From contig CANIVU010000019.1 of assembly GCA_947470805.1 (NCBI GenBank), positions 24,774 through 88,773 on the forward strand: DNA of 64,000 nt, given 5' to 3'. Below the pieces are notes generated by a model, which did not search any database, was not told where the DNA came from, and saw nothing but the letters and a program-made list of their open reading frames with translations. This DNA comes from Acidobacteriota bacterium (lineage in GTDB: Bacteria; Acidobacteriota; Terriglobia; Bryobacterales; Bryobacteraceae). Below are positions 1-8,396 of the stretch, one piece after another (within the stretch, counting starts at the first letter, position 1; each line of letters starts with the position of its first letter). Both the position numbers and the translations under genes were made by a program.

Positions 1-1
1 A

Positions 2-256
2 TGCCATGTGTTTTCCGACGATTCGCCCACCGTGGCGGTACGCCTCAGCGCCCCCGGCTACAGCTACATGCAAACGAAGCCGAACCTCCGCTGGAGCACC
101 ACGAACGAGTCCATCGCCTGGGTCGACATTTCCGGCGCCAGCCCCCAGTTGATCTGCGGCCAGACCGGCGCAGTGACCATCCGCGCCAAGTGCCTCGGCG
201 CCGTCGCCGAACTCGAAGTCGTCGTCACCGAACGCCCCGAAATCCAGTGGTTCTAA
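2..256 (+). CDS. C-terminal fragment of a protein with a bacterial Ig-like (BIG2-type) domain
   Basis: The frame is open from the window edge to a TAA, so the gene starts outside the window. The visible 84 residues carry a pattern typical of BIG2 Ig-like folds: a LRWSTTNESIAWVD strand pair, then a GAVTIRAKC segment and a closing ELEVVV strand. Such domains sit in secreted or surface proteins and act as structural spacers. An ATG at 8 is in frame but lies inside the domain, so it is unlikely to be the start. The product of the whole gene cannot be told from here. Confidence 0.6.
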   Translation, partial: CHVFSDDSPTVAVRLSAPGYSYMQTKPNLRWSTTNESIAWVDISGASPQLICGQTGAVTIRAKCLGAVAELEVVVTERPEIQWF

Positions 257-268
257 CCGCAATCCAGA

Positions 269-757
269 TCACCGGTACTCAAATCGGACCATCCACCAAT
301 TCCCTTCCAACGGAATCGCCGCATTGCAGAACCGCCCCCGCGGCTCCGCCGGCACACAAGGCTCGTCCAACGTCCGCGCCAGCGGACTCGTCTGCACCGG
401 CTCCCACTCATACCCCTTGTACGTCCCCACGTCCAAAATGCCGGTCGCGTCCACAACCAATTCCAGCCGCTCCCCGTCGGCCCACAACCGCGCCACCCCG
501 CACTCCTTCAACAACCGCCGGTACTCCCGAACCCGCGCGTTCGGCAGATGCTTCGCATCCACATACGTCGCATGCACCCGCCCCTCCAACTTGTCTTCCC
601 GCACCATCCGCCGCAACTGCTCCAACGCCCCCCGATGAGCCCAATACCCGGCCCGCAAATCCGCATCCGGTACCAACCGGTTACACCGCCATAGCAGCAG
701 GGAAAGCAGCACCACCACCGCCAGCACCGCCAACCCGCATCCCTTCAAAGCCCCCAC
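269..757 (-). CDS. Hypothetical membrane-anchored protein
   Basis: Unrecognised protein of about 162 residues. An N-terminal hydrophobic stretch (LAVLAVVVLLSLLLW) should be a signal anchor; the rest is a soluble, probably periplasmic part. I chose the GTG at 757 because GGGAGG stands 6 nt upstream; an upstream in-frame start at 817 would overlap the divergent neighbour and adds a poor N-terminus. The gene is transcribed away from the membrane protein at 788, leaving about 30 bp for divergent control. No family assigned. Confidence 0.6.
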   Translation of the reverse strand: MGALKGCGLAVLAVVVLLSLLLWRCNRLVPDADLRAGYWAHRGALEQLRRMVREDKLEGRVHATYVDAKHLPNARVREYRRLLKECGVARLWADGERLELVVDATGILDVGTYKGYEWEPVQTSPLARTLDEPCVPAEPRGRFCNAAIPLEGNWWMVRFEYR

Positions 758-787
758 GGTGCGCCTCCCGCCAAATAGAATAGCGCC

Positions 788-1240
788 ATGCCGCGCTATC
801 TCGTGCCCGCCCTCCACGCCCTCTTAGCGGCCCTCTACCTCTACCACCACAACGGCATCTCCAGCCAATCCACCATGCGCACAATCGGCGCCCTAACCAT
901 CGCCGCCGGCACAGCAACAATCCTGGCCCACCCCACCCGCTGGCCCGCCAGAATCAACGGCATCCCGCTCATCCTCCTCGGCCTCCTCTACACCGGCCTC
1001 TTCGGCACCCGCATCCAACTCAGCACGATCTCGGTGCTGCTAGCCGCAAGTGCGCTCCCCCTCCCCCGCCCCGCGGCAGTACTCTTCACGGCTCTCTTCC
1101 TAGCCCTCAACCTGCAATGGTTCCCCCGCGCCGATCTCCCCCTCATGGCCCTCTACTTCGCCTTCCTCGCCCTCAGATTCCCCTGGGAGCCGTGCTACCA
1201 GCAAACTCCGATACCACAGACTTCCCCGACCCAGTCCTAA
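788..1240 (+). CDS. Small integral membrane protein, unknown function
   Basis: 150 residues with four or five hydrophobic segments (about 5-20, 30-47, 57-72, 80-92 and 96-130) and almost no soluble part, so an inner-membrane protein. No catalytic or transport motif can be seen. It is divergent from the membrane-anchored gene at 757. Start ATG chosen because it opens directly into a plausible first membrane segment; there is no strong ribosome binding site. Confidence 0.55.
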   Translation: MPRYLVPALHALLAALYLYHHNGISSQSTMRTIGALTIAAGTATILAHPTRWPARINGIPLILLGLLYTGLFGTRIQLSTISVLLAASALPLPRPAAVLFTALFLALNLQWFPRADLPLMALYFAFLALRFPWEPCYQQTPIPQTSPTQS

Positions 1241-1269
1241 GCCCCCAACCGCTCCGCATACCCCAACTC

Positions 1270-1404
1270 CTCCATTCACACCCCGCCCTCCGCCGCCTCG
1301 CATCCAGCGGCTGGATCGAAGCCACCTGGGAAACCTCCCCCATCAACCGTTGGGCCCGCTGGCAAGTCTCGGACTCCGTCACCAAGGTCATGGGCCTCGC
1401 CTAA
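1270..1404 (+). pseudogene. Remnant of a PadR-family transcriptional regulator
   Basis: The frame reads HPALRRLASSGWIEATWETS followed by INRWARWQVSDSV. This matches the end of the PadR winged helix, usually YPALHRLEQ.GWI..EWG.SENNRRA..Y.LT. The preceding helix-turn-helix half and any start codon are missing, and the frame runs back into the neighbouring membrane-protein gene. It therefore looks like a decayed 45-residue leftover. PadR genes are common beside ABC efflux permeases in this phylum, but none is present here. Confidence 0.5.
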
Positions 1405-1500
1405 ATGAGCACCAACCCACCCCCCAAAAACCGTGTCACACACAATTACCCAAACACTAAATGCGGACGGCCAGAAGACCGCCCGCACTCAACCCCGCCG

Positions 1501-3675
1501 CTACCGGTGAATCCGGATATCCCCACCCCCAATCCCCATCACCGGCTCCGCGCCATCCGCCGCGCCAATCTGAGTGTCATAAACAACACCCCCGGACCGC
1601 TGCCGGATCTGGACGCGAATCCGGTCCCCACCGCCGTCGATCACCGTCACCAGGAACTCATAGTCCCCAGCCCCGTTAATCGTCCCCGATCCCTTCACCC
1701 GAGCCGTCGCCCCCGCAACCACCATCCACTCGAACGAGGTCGAGTGAAAATGCAGATCGCCAGCCCGAATCTCAAACTCAACATCCCCACTCGGCCGCGT
1801 CCGCCCATCTTCATACTTCACATCCAACCCGAAATTCACGCGCCCCGTGGCTGACGGATTGGCAACAGTCGCCCCGTCCGGCGAATCAAACCAACCGCTC
1901 CCGGATAGCATCCCAGCGCCCGGGTCGTAGAACACCGCGTCCAAGCAACTCTCCGCCGAAGCATTCCCTGCCGCGTCGACGGACTTCGCGCAAACCGGAT
2001 ACACACCAGCCGCGCTCCGAGTGAACCCAGCCGTCACCGCTCCGCCCGCCCGGGTGGCCGTCATCACAACAGCCGGCCCACCGCCAACCGTGTACTGCCA
2101 CGAACTCAACCCGCTCAGCGCATCCGCCAACTCCGCGCTCAGCGCCGCATTCGCGTTCACCCGCAGCGGATTCGCCGCCAGCCGCAGCCCCGCCAAACCG
2201 GGCCGCGTCTTGTCGATCTGAATCCCACCCACAACCGCTTCCGCCCGATTCCCGGCCAGATCCGTGCAAGCCGCCGCGGCGCTCTGATTTGCCCCCTCAC
2301 CCGAAACCACGGTCATCGATGGCGCCAGGTACCCGACTCCCGAAAGACCATCGACACACCCGAAGCCAACCGTAACATCGGTGTTGTTCCACCCCGCCAC
2401 ATTCGGCAACGGCGTCCGTGTACTCGTAATCAACGGCGCCGTCCGGTCCATCTTCACCGTCACCGAAGCCGACACCGTCAACCCATCGCCATTGGTCGCC
2501 GAACACGTCAACGTCGTCCCCGCCGTCTCCACCGAAACCACCGTCGGCCCGCACCCCGTCGAGGACCCAATCCCCGACTCCCCATCGCTCACATTCCATG
2601 TAACCGTCACCGTATCCCGATACCACCCGTTCTCCCCCGCCAGCCCGGCCACGCTCGACGTAATCACCGGTGCCGTCGAATCTGGAAACCGCGTCACCCA
2701 CACTTGATTCGTCCACGTCGCCCCGAACGCAGAGTTCACACCCCCCATCGCGTACGCAAAGCTACCCACCACCGCCGTGCCCATCTGTGCCAGCTTCACC
2801 GGCAGCGGCCGGCTCACCACATGCCTGTCCGTCAATCCCAAATCGCCCGCCAGAACCGTCTCCACCGTTTCTGTCATGTACGAGTGCAGCCCGCCGCCAA
2901 CAAGATGCAACGTCCCGTCCTTCCGCAAATAGCTCGAGTGCGGACGCGCCTCCCGCAACAGCCCACGGACCGGCTCCCACGACCCCAGCGCGCCGCCAGC
3001 CCCAATCCCCGCACGCCGCACCTCGCGCGATGCCGTCAAATCAAACGGATTCGTACTCTCCCCGCCGAAAACATAAAGGTTCCCGTCCGCCACCGCCGTC
3101 ATCGGGTCCAACAAAGGAATCGGCAGCGGAGTCTGCGCCTGCCACGGCGCCAAGTGGCCAGCCGCATCAATCGTCGTCATATCCACGCCCTGGAAATACA
3201 CTCCGCCCGGGCTCGACCCCGCCACCGAATAAATCCGGTTCCCGTCCGCTTCCACGCCCCGCGCATGCTGACTCGAATTCGGCGTCCCCGGCTCCACCGT
3301 CCACGAGACAATCGATCCATCCTCCCCCAACTTCGCAACAAACGAATTCGGCGATCCCGGAATCACCACATATTCATTCACCCGCACCAACCCGCTCAGG
3401 AAAAAGGAAGGAAACGGCGCTGGAGGCGGCAGCGTCTCCCGCCACAAAGGAATCTGTCCCCCCGGCCCAACGTCCCCAACCCAAATCTTCATCGGCGCCG
3501 GCCAGCACTTGAACACCAGCACGTGGTTCCCGTAGGAAACCGCCCGCGTGTAGTAAGAAGGCTCCGGTAGCGGAGTCGTCTCCCCCCACGGCGCGGTAAT
3601 CGGAACCTGCGCCGCCAGGCGGCTCACAGCCATCAGCATCAGCAACACACCAGCAAGGTGCGGCAATCGTTTCAT
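1501..3675 (-). CDS. Secreted kelch-type beta-propeller protein with C-terminal Ig-like repeats
   Basis: 724 residues. The ATG at 3675 is preceded by GGGAGG 6 nt upstream and starts a signal peptide (MKRLPHLAGVLLMLMAVSRLAAQ), so the longer open frame upstream is not used. Residues about 30-350 hold kelch-like repeats (DGNLYVFGGE, RKDGTLHLVGGG, VVGSFAYAMGGV) expected to form a propeller. After that come Ig-like domains of the kind with W.V.DGESGI and TT.TCSATN, each with a DRTAP or DKTRP linker. The last 130 residues resemble a beta-sandwich. The likely role is surface binding or adhesion; substrate unknown. Confidence 0.7.
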   Translation of the reverse strand: MKRLPHLAGVLLMLMAVSRLAAQVPITAPWGETTPLPEPSYYTRAVSYGNHVLVFKCWPAPMKIWVGDVGPGGQIPLWRETLPPPAPFPSFFLSGLVRVNEYVVIPGSPNSFVAKLGEDGSIVSWTVEPGTPNSSQHARGVEADGNRIYSVAGSSPGGVYFQGVDMTTIDAAGHLAPWQAQTPLPIPLLDPMTAVADGNLYVFGGESTNPFDLTASREVRRAGIGAGGALGSWEPVRGLLREARPHSSYLRKDGTLHLVGGGLHSYMTETVETVLAGDLGLTDRHVVSRPLPVKLAQMGTAVVGSFAYAMGGVNSAFGATWTNQVWVTRFPDSTAPVITSSVAGLAGENGWYRDTVTVTWNVSDGESGIGSSTGCGPTVVSVETAGTTLTCSATNGDGLTVSASVTVKMDRTAPLITSTRTPLPNVAGWNNTDVTVGFGCVDGLSGVGYLAPSMTVVSGEGANQSAAAACTDLAGNRAEAVVGGIQIDKTRPGLAGLRLAANPLRVNANAALSAELADALSGLSSWQYTVGGGPAVVMTATRAGGAVTAGFTRSAAGVYPVCAKSVDAAGNASAESCLDAVFYDPGAGMLSGSGWFDSPDGATVANPSATGRVNFGLDVKYEDGRTRPSGDVEFEIRAGDLHFHSTSFEWMVVAGATARVKGSGTINGAGDYEFLVTVIDGGGDRIRVQIRQRSGGVVYDTQIGAADGAEPVMGIGGGDIRIHR

Positions 3676-3830
3676 AACATCCTCCCGGTCGAAATCGTGC
3701 CCGTCAAATCGGCACGCAGCCAGTGTCCGGGCCAACCCCAAAGCGCAACAAGCGGAATTCCGCGCCCGCGCATGCGCAAACAAGCGCAGTCCGCTACCGG
3801 AAGCAAACAATCGCGTGATAAATTCCATCT

Positions 3831-5144
3831 ATGCAGCCCCCTGTGCCCCCGCAACCGGCATTCGATGGCAGACAGTTATCTTCCTGGAAGGAGATCGCCG
3901 CCTACCTCGGAGTCAGCGTCAGAACGGCCCAGAAGTGGGAAATGGAAAGAGGCCTGCCCGTTCGCCGCCTGCCCGGCGGCCGCGGCATGGTTATCATCGG
4001 CGTCGCCGATATCGACGCCTGGCTCCATCGCGAACCTGCGCCACCGCAAGATCTCCCACCACGCCGGAACTTCCTCTGGCTCGGCGGACTCGGCGCCGCA
4101 ACACTCGCCACCTTGGCCGGTACCGCCTACCTGCGAAAAGGTGCACCCTGGCCCGCGGACCACAGAATAGCGGGGAACAACTTCATCGCCATCGACAATC
4201 AGGGGAAGGAGTTGTGGCGCCATTCGTTTTCCTTCCGCCTGGGAAATGAGCCCGTCACCCGCGGGCCCCACCTCAGCTACATCCGATACTCCTGGCTCGG
4301 CGACGTCGACGGGGACGGCACGCCGGAATTCCTGTTCTTCCCCATCCCCGAACGGCCATTGCTCCCCAAAGACTGGGAACTCTTCTGCTTTTCCGCCACC
4401 GGAAACATCAAGTGGCGATTCCGGCCCGGCCAATCCGCGGAGTCGTTTCCGATAGACCTCCGCCCGCCATACTGCCCCCTCAACCTGGTCGTTTTCGATC
4501 ACGCCGGCGAAAAGCGGATCGCTCTCGCCAGCGTCCACAACACGTGGTTCCCCAGCCAGATCGCCATCCTCTCCGGCCAGGGAAAATTGCTCCAGGATTA
4601 CTGGCACTCCGGGCACCTCACCCAAATCGGCGTCGCGCCCTATGGCCCCAACGGCAGCCCGATCCTGCTCGCCGGGGGCATCGCCAATGGATATCGCGGT
4701 GCCGTTGTCGTCGCCCTCGATCCTGCCACCGGAATCACTGGGGCGGTATCCACCGAAGAAAATCCCCAGTTCCAACTTCCCGGCCAAACCGGACACGAAC
4801 GCGCCCGCATCCTCTTCCCGCGCAGCCACATCAACACCCGCAAAGGCCCCTACAATCTCGTCCTGTCTTTCCGCACGGTAGCGAGTGATCTCGAAGTACA
4901 AGTCGGCGAAGATCTCGAAGCCAGCGCCGAGGTCATCCACCGCTTCGGCCCTGACTTTCAATACCTCGGCGCCGGGCTCAGTTCCAACTACGTCGGCCGC
5001 TACAACGAACTCCAGCAGCAAGGCTTATTGCAAGGCCCGCTGAAGGCCGAAGAAGAATCCCGCCAACTCAGTCAGATTCGATGGCTCACGGCACCCAAAT
5101 CAAATACGCCAAATAACACACCGCCGCCCCAACCCCCAGCGTAA
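3831..5144 (+). CDS. Membrane-anchored excisionase-type HTH protein with extracytoplasmic propeller-like domain
   Basis: 437 residues. Residues 15-65 form a MerR/excisionase-like winged helix (SSWKEIAAYLGVSVRTAQKW, then RGLPVRRLPG and a DIDAWL end). A transmembrane segment follows (LWLGGLGAATLATLAGTAYL, about 82-101). The remaining 330 residues show PQQ/FG-GAP-like propeller features: AIDNQGKELWRH, GDVDGDGTPEFLFF, CFSATGNIKWRF and ALDPATGI. This suggests a one-component sensor that reads the periplasm and binds DNA from the membrane. It diverges from the kelch protein gene, a possible target. The 3-prime end overlaps the convergent PepSY gene by 59 bp. Confidence 0.65.
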   Translation: MQPPVPPQPAFDGRQLSSWKEIAAYLGVSVRTAQKWEMERGLPVRRLPGGRGMVIIGVADIDAWLHREPAPPQDLPPRRNFLWLGGLGAATLATLAGTAYLRKGAPWPADHRIAGNNFIAIDNQGKELWRHSFSFRLGNEPVTRGPHLSYIRYSWLGDVDGDGTPEFLFFPIPERPLLPKDWELFCFSATGNIKWRFRPGQSAESFPIDLRPPYCPLNLVVFDHAGEKRIALASVHNTWFPSQIAILSGQGKLLQDYWHSGHLTQIGVAPYGPNGSPILLAGGIANGYRGAVVVALDPATGITGAVSTEENPQFQLPGQTGHERARILFPRSHINTRKGPYNLVLSFRTVASDLEVQVGEDLEASAEVIHRFGPDFQYLGAGLSSNYVGRYNELQQQGLLQGPLKAEEESRQLSQIRWLTAPKSNTPNNTPPPQPPA

Positions 5145-5739
5145 CCAGGCCCGAGAAAAGCCGCTTCTGCAAATAGAAAACCAGAATCAATCCCGACAAC
5201 GAAACCAACACCATCAGCACCGCCGACAGGTCAATCACAACTCCCCAGGCCTTCCCCGAATCCCGGCCCTTGTGTAAGTCATTCAACAACGCGACCAAAC
5301 CCATCCGCGTCTCAGTCAACTCATAACTTCCACTCGCCCGGTCCAGAAACACATCCGCCGTATACGCCGGACCCTTAAAATTCACCGAGCACTGCCCATC
5401 ATCCACACGGAAATCGGAAAGCGCCCCGGACACCCGGTGGGCTTTCCGCAAATGCTCCACAATCTCCAACTTGGCGACAGTCCCCTTCACCCACGCCGGG
5501 TCCACGGAACCCTTCACCTGCACCGTCCGCTGCGCCCCCGCGAACCAATCGGTATGGTTCAGCGTCAGCCCCGTCACGGCGAAAAAGAACAGCACGCCAA
5601 AACTCACCATCGACAAGTAAATGTGGAGCCACCGCGAAAGCGACGCCAATTGCCGCTTCCACTTCGGCACCCGCTTCGGCGCGCTAGTGTCCGCCGGCTT
5701 TTCTGTAATCAACGGAGGCACTGGTAATCTCACTCCCAC
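5086..5739 (-). CDS. PepSY-type membrane protein
   Basis: 217 residues with a membrane segment at about 39-60 (IYLSMVSFGVLFFFAVTGLTL, followed by NHTDWF), a periplasmic PepSY-like region (AHRVSGALSDFRVDDGQCSV, then FLDRASGSYEL), and two closing membrane segments from about 167. This is the layout of short PepSY-associated membrane proteins that accompany ApbE/DUF2271 proteins. It lies last in the EF-hand-ApbE-PepSY operon and overlaps ApbE by 56 bp. The start is a GTG at 5739; a second in-frame GTG further in, behind GGGAGTGAG, is also possible. It probably carries electrons across the inner membrane. Confidence 0.65.
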   Translation of the reverse strand: MGVRLPVPPLITEKPADTSAPKRVPKWKRQLASLSRWLHIYLSMVSFGVLFFFAVTGLTLNHTDWFAGAQRTVQVKGSVDPAWVKGTVAKLEIVEHLRKAHRVSGALSDFRVDDGQCSVNFKGPAYTADVFLDRASGSYELTETRMGLVALLNDLHKGRDSGKAWGVVIDLSAVLMVLVSLSGLILVFYLQKRLFSGLVTLGVGAAVCYLAYLIWVP

Positions 5740-7015
5740 CTGTCAATGTAAACTGCTTCGACCCGCCCGTCAGGTCCACCTCTTGCCGCAGCAAGTCGTA
5801 CCCGCCGTGCTCCCGCGCCGCTTCAATGTACACCGTATACTTCCCCGGCTTCACCGCAACGCCCTTATTATCCTTCCCGTCCCACTTCAACGTGTACTTG
5901 CCCGGCGGCCGCGTCGCGCTCGACACCGATTGGGCGATCTCATTCCCCTCCGCCAGCAGCCGCAACCGGTCCCCACGATACCAGCCGCGCAGGTCCGGTA
6001 GCCATCTATCTTTCTGAAACCAAAGGGCCACCGTCCGCACCGGGAACTTATCCTTGTCCTCTACCCAGACAGCTAGGTATGGACGCCGGTACCGCTGCCC
6101 CTCAATCCGCGCCAACTCCAGATTGACGACAACCTCCGTCGCCGGAGCCTGTGCCAACGGCGCCATCAGGAACCCCGGGCTGCTGACAATCCCGCCACCG
6201 GCCTTCACCAGCAGGAACTGCGCCCCGGGCACCCGAGCCGCCAACTTCCGCGATTCATCGACGGAAAGAATCGTAAACGCCGTCGCTAGCGCCCCCGCGT
6301 CCGTCGCGTTCGGAGCGATAACCGTAGCGCTTGCAATATGCTGCGGACTCTTCCCGGTCCGAGGATCCACAATATGCGCCCCTCGCCGCGACGGGCCCGA
6401 GGTGGCCACCGCCATCCCAGCCGCCAGCGTACTCGCCAATGGCGCGGAGTTCTCGGTGTCATCAATAGGATTTGCGATCTGGACCCGCTCCGTCATCCGG
6501 CCCTTGACGACCAGATCCCCGCCAATATTCACAACCACGCCGGAGGCATACTTCATCGCCGCATCCGCCGCTTTTTCAATCACATAGCTCTTCGTAAAGC
6601 TGTTCAACGCGATCGGCGCGGCCGATAGATGCGTCGCCGTGCCATTCGCGCGATCCAACGCCCAGTGCGGGCCGCCATCCGCGCCCGCTGCGAACGTGGC
6701 CGAGAGCGCCCCGCCCGTCCGTCCGCGCCACTGATCGTATAACCCCAATACTTCCAACAGTTCCGGGGATACCCGTACAGCCCGGTCGCGCGTCCGCGCC
6801 CACCGGCTTACTTCGCTCTCCGGGTCCCACGTCGATAGGATCTTCGCCAACCGGTCGATCTCGGTCAGCGCCGCCGCCTCGGCCCGATCAGGCGTAAGCG
6901 ATTCCACCCGCATCTCGAACGAAGTGCCTAAGACGTTCTCCTGGTTATAGATACGCTGCCCGGCCCGAGGCACCATCGGCAGCGCGGCAATCGAAAGCAG
7001 ATCGCGACGTCTCAT
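5684..7015 (-). CDS. FAD:protein FMN transferase (ApbE) fused to a DUF2271 domain
   Basis: 443 residues. The N-terminus MRRRDLLSIAALPMV looks like a Tat signal. ApbE features follow in order: GTSFEMRVES near 30, a DRLAKILSTWDPESEVSRW segment, LNSFTKSYVIEKAAD, VVNIGGDLVVKG, IVDPRTGKSP and DAGALATAFTIL. ApbE enzymes attach FMN from FAD to Ser/Thr of exported flavoproteins. From about residue 295 a DUF2271 region starts (YLAVWVEDKDKFPVRTVALW) and ends in a FlgD-like strand (KWDGKDNKGVAVKPGKYTVY). The start codon shares a base with the stop of the EF-hand gene (TAATG), so translation is coupled. No obvious FMN-acceptor protein is encoded in the window. Confidence 0.8.
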   Translation of the reverse strand: MRRRDLLSIAALPMVPRAGQRIYNQENVLGTSFEMRVESLTPDRAEAAALTEIDRLAKILSTWDPESEVSRWARTRDRAVRVSPELLEVLGLYDQWRGRTGGALSATFAAGADGGPHWALDRANGTATHLSAAPIALNSFTKSYVIEKAADAAMKYASGVVVNIGGDLVVKGRMTERVQIANPIDDTENSAPLASTLAAGMAVATSGPSRRGAHIVDPRTGKSPQHIASATVIAPNATDAGALATAFTILSVDESRKLAARVPGAQFLLVKAGGGIVSSPGFLMAPLAQAPATEVVVNLELARIEGQRYRRPYLAVWVEDKDKFPVRTVALWFQKDRWLPDLRGWYRGDRLRLLAEGNEIAQSVSSATRPPGKYTLKWDGKDNKGVAVKPGKYTVYIEAAREHGGYDLLRQEVDLTGGSKQFTLTGGSEITSASVDYRKAGGH

Positions 7016-7629
7016 TATTCCCTCCGCCGCCCCATCATGGCGCCCATTTCTTCCTTGCTCACAAACCCGTCTTTATTCGCGTCCAGGCGATCGAACATCT
7101 CCTGCATCCGCTCCGGCATCTCGGCCTTCGAGAGTTTCCCGTCGTGGTTCCGGTCCATCTCCTCAAACATCCGATTCATATCGCCGCCGCCGCGCTCACC
7201 GCCGCGCATCATCTGCGGCCGGATCTCGTCCGCCGTCAACTGCCCATCCCCATTTTTATCAAGGGTTTGCAGAGCCGCTGACGCCCCGGCGATCTCTTCC
7301 TTCGACAGCGTCCCATCGCCATTCTTATCGATGGCGCGGAACAACATGTCCATCGGCGGCCCGCCCGGACCACTCGGCCCGCGGCCTTCCATCCGCCGGG
7401 GTTGCTGGCTCGCCGTCGCCGCCGTCAGCTCTTCCTTCGTCAACACCCCGTCTTTATTGGTATCGGCGCGTTCAAAGATGCCCTGCATCCGTTCGGGAAC
7501 TTCGTCTTTCGTAAGTTTCCCGTCCTTGTTGGCATCAAAGGACATGAGTCTGGCGACCATATCGTCGGGCGGCTGGGCCCAGGCGAAACTCGTCGCGAGG
7601 AGGGGTAGAGTGTAGAGGAGGGTTCGCAC
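7015..7629 (-). CDS. Secreted EF-hand calcium-binding protein
   Basis: 204 residues: signal peptide (MRTLLYTLPLLATSFAWAQ), then six EF-hand loops at about 32-43, 56-67, 101-112, 124-135, 159-170 and 183-194, each of the type D.N.DG.L...E. A Gly/Pro/Arg-rich linker at about 76-92 separates the first pair from the other two pairs. First gene of the operon with ApbE-DUF2271 and PepSY. EF-hand proteins recur beside DUF2271/PepSY genes, perhaps as calcium-binding partners. The role here is inferred from context only. Confidence 0.8.
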   Translation of the reverse strand: MRTLLYTLPLLATSFAWAQPPDDMVARLMSFDANKDGKLTKDEVPERMQGIFERADTNKDGVLTKEELTAATASQQPRRMEGRGPSGPGGPPMDMLFRAIDKNGDGTLSKEEIAGASAALQTLDKNGDGQLTADEIRPQMMRGGERGGGDMNRMFEEMDRNHDGKLSKAEMPERMQEMFDRLDANKDGFVSKEEMGAMMGRRRE

Positions 7630-7766
7630 AACAGTAGGGTACGCGAAAGCGCCCGTAGGTTTCTCGCCTGAGCAGGACTTAACCTTCCTTTACGGAAGCC
7701 TGCCTCTCGTAACCGCCGTCCAAAATAGCCTTCCACGCTTTCCCCTCCCCGCGCGTCACTCCCTAT

Positions 7767-8396
7767 GTGAAGCTTATTCCGGCAGTCGTGTCCCTGCTCG
7801 CCCTCAGCGCCTTCGGCGCCGATGTCGATTTGCCGCGCCTGCTCAAGGCCATCGAGGGCCGGTATAACTCCGTCAAAACATTGGAGATGGACTTCGATCA
7901 GACCTACATTGCCCCGAACAAGGCACGGCGGAACGAAGGGGGCCGGCTGTTCCTGCGCAAGCCCGGCCGGATGCGCTGGGAGTACGCCAAGCCGGACGGT
8001 AAGCTCTTTGTTTCCAACGGCGTGGACTACTGGTATTACAACCCCATCGCTCGAACGGCGGAGAAGATGAAGCTAAAGGAAGCCGCCGATATGCAGGCCC
8101 CGATGGCGTTCTTATTGGGCAAGCTCGACTTCCAACGGGACTTCGCCAAGTTCACCGTGAAACAGGAAGGCGCACTGGTGCGGATCACCGCCGAACCGAA
8201 GAATCTCGACAAAGCCCCGTACCGCGAAGTTTCCTTCCTGGCGTCGCAAGACGCGCGGATTGAACAACTTACGGTTCGCGGCCAGGACGCCTCGACCATG
8301 GATTTCCGCTTCCGCAACGAGACGCGCAACCCGGCGCAGAAGGATTCGCTTTACGTATTCACGCCCCCGGCCGGGGTGGAGGTTCAGGTCCAGTGA
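7767..8396 (+). CDS. lolA: Outer-membrane lipoprotein carrier protein LolA
   Basis: 209 residues with a signal peptide ending near SAFGA. The LolA signature is clear: KTLEMDFDQTYIAP, then GRLFLRKPGRMRWEY and LFVSNGVDYWYYNP, and late FRNETRNP. LolA is the periplasmic chaperone that ferries lipoproteins from LolCDE to the outer membrane. The start is a GTG at 7767; the ATG two bases earlier is out of frame and hits a stop at once. It opens the pilus operon, with its stop overlapping the next start (GTGA). Linkage of lolA to pil genes suggests lipoprotein (pilotin-like) needs of the machine, which is inference. Confidence 0.85.
   Translation: MKLIPAVVSLLALSAFGADVDLPRLLKAIEGRYNSVKTLEMDFDQTYIAPNKARRNEGGRLFLRKPGRMRWEYAKPDGKLFVSNGVDYWYYNPIARTAEKMKLKEAADMQAPMAFLLGKLDFQRDFAKFTVKQEGALVRITAEPKNLDKAPYREVSFLASQDARIEQLTVRGQDASTMDFRFRNETRNPAQKDSLYVFTPPAGVEVQVQ

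Noticed and set aside
1..783. Plus-strand frame of 260 codons at the window start
   Set aside because: Pro/Thr/Ala-only composition; it overlaps both the Ig-like fragment and the minus-strand membrane-anchored gene, which look like real proteins.
2670..3570. Two plus-strand frames opposite the kelch protein
   Set aside because: Pro/Ser- and Arg/His-rich shadows; the minus strand has a signal peptide, ribosome binding site and kelch repeats.
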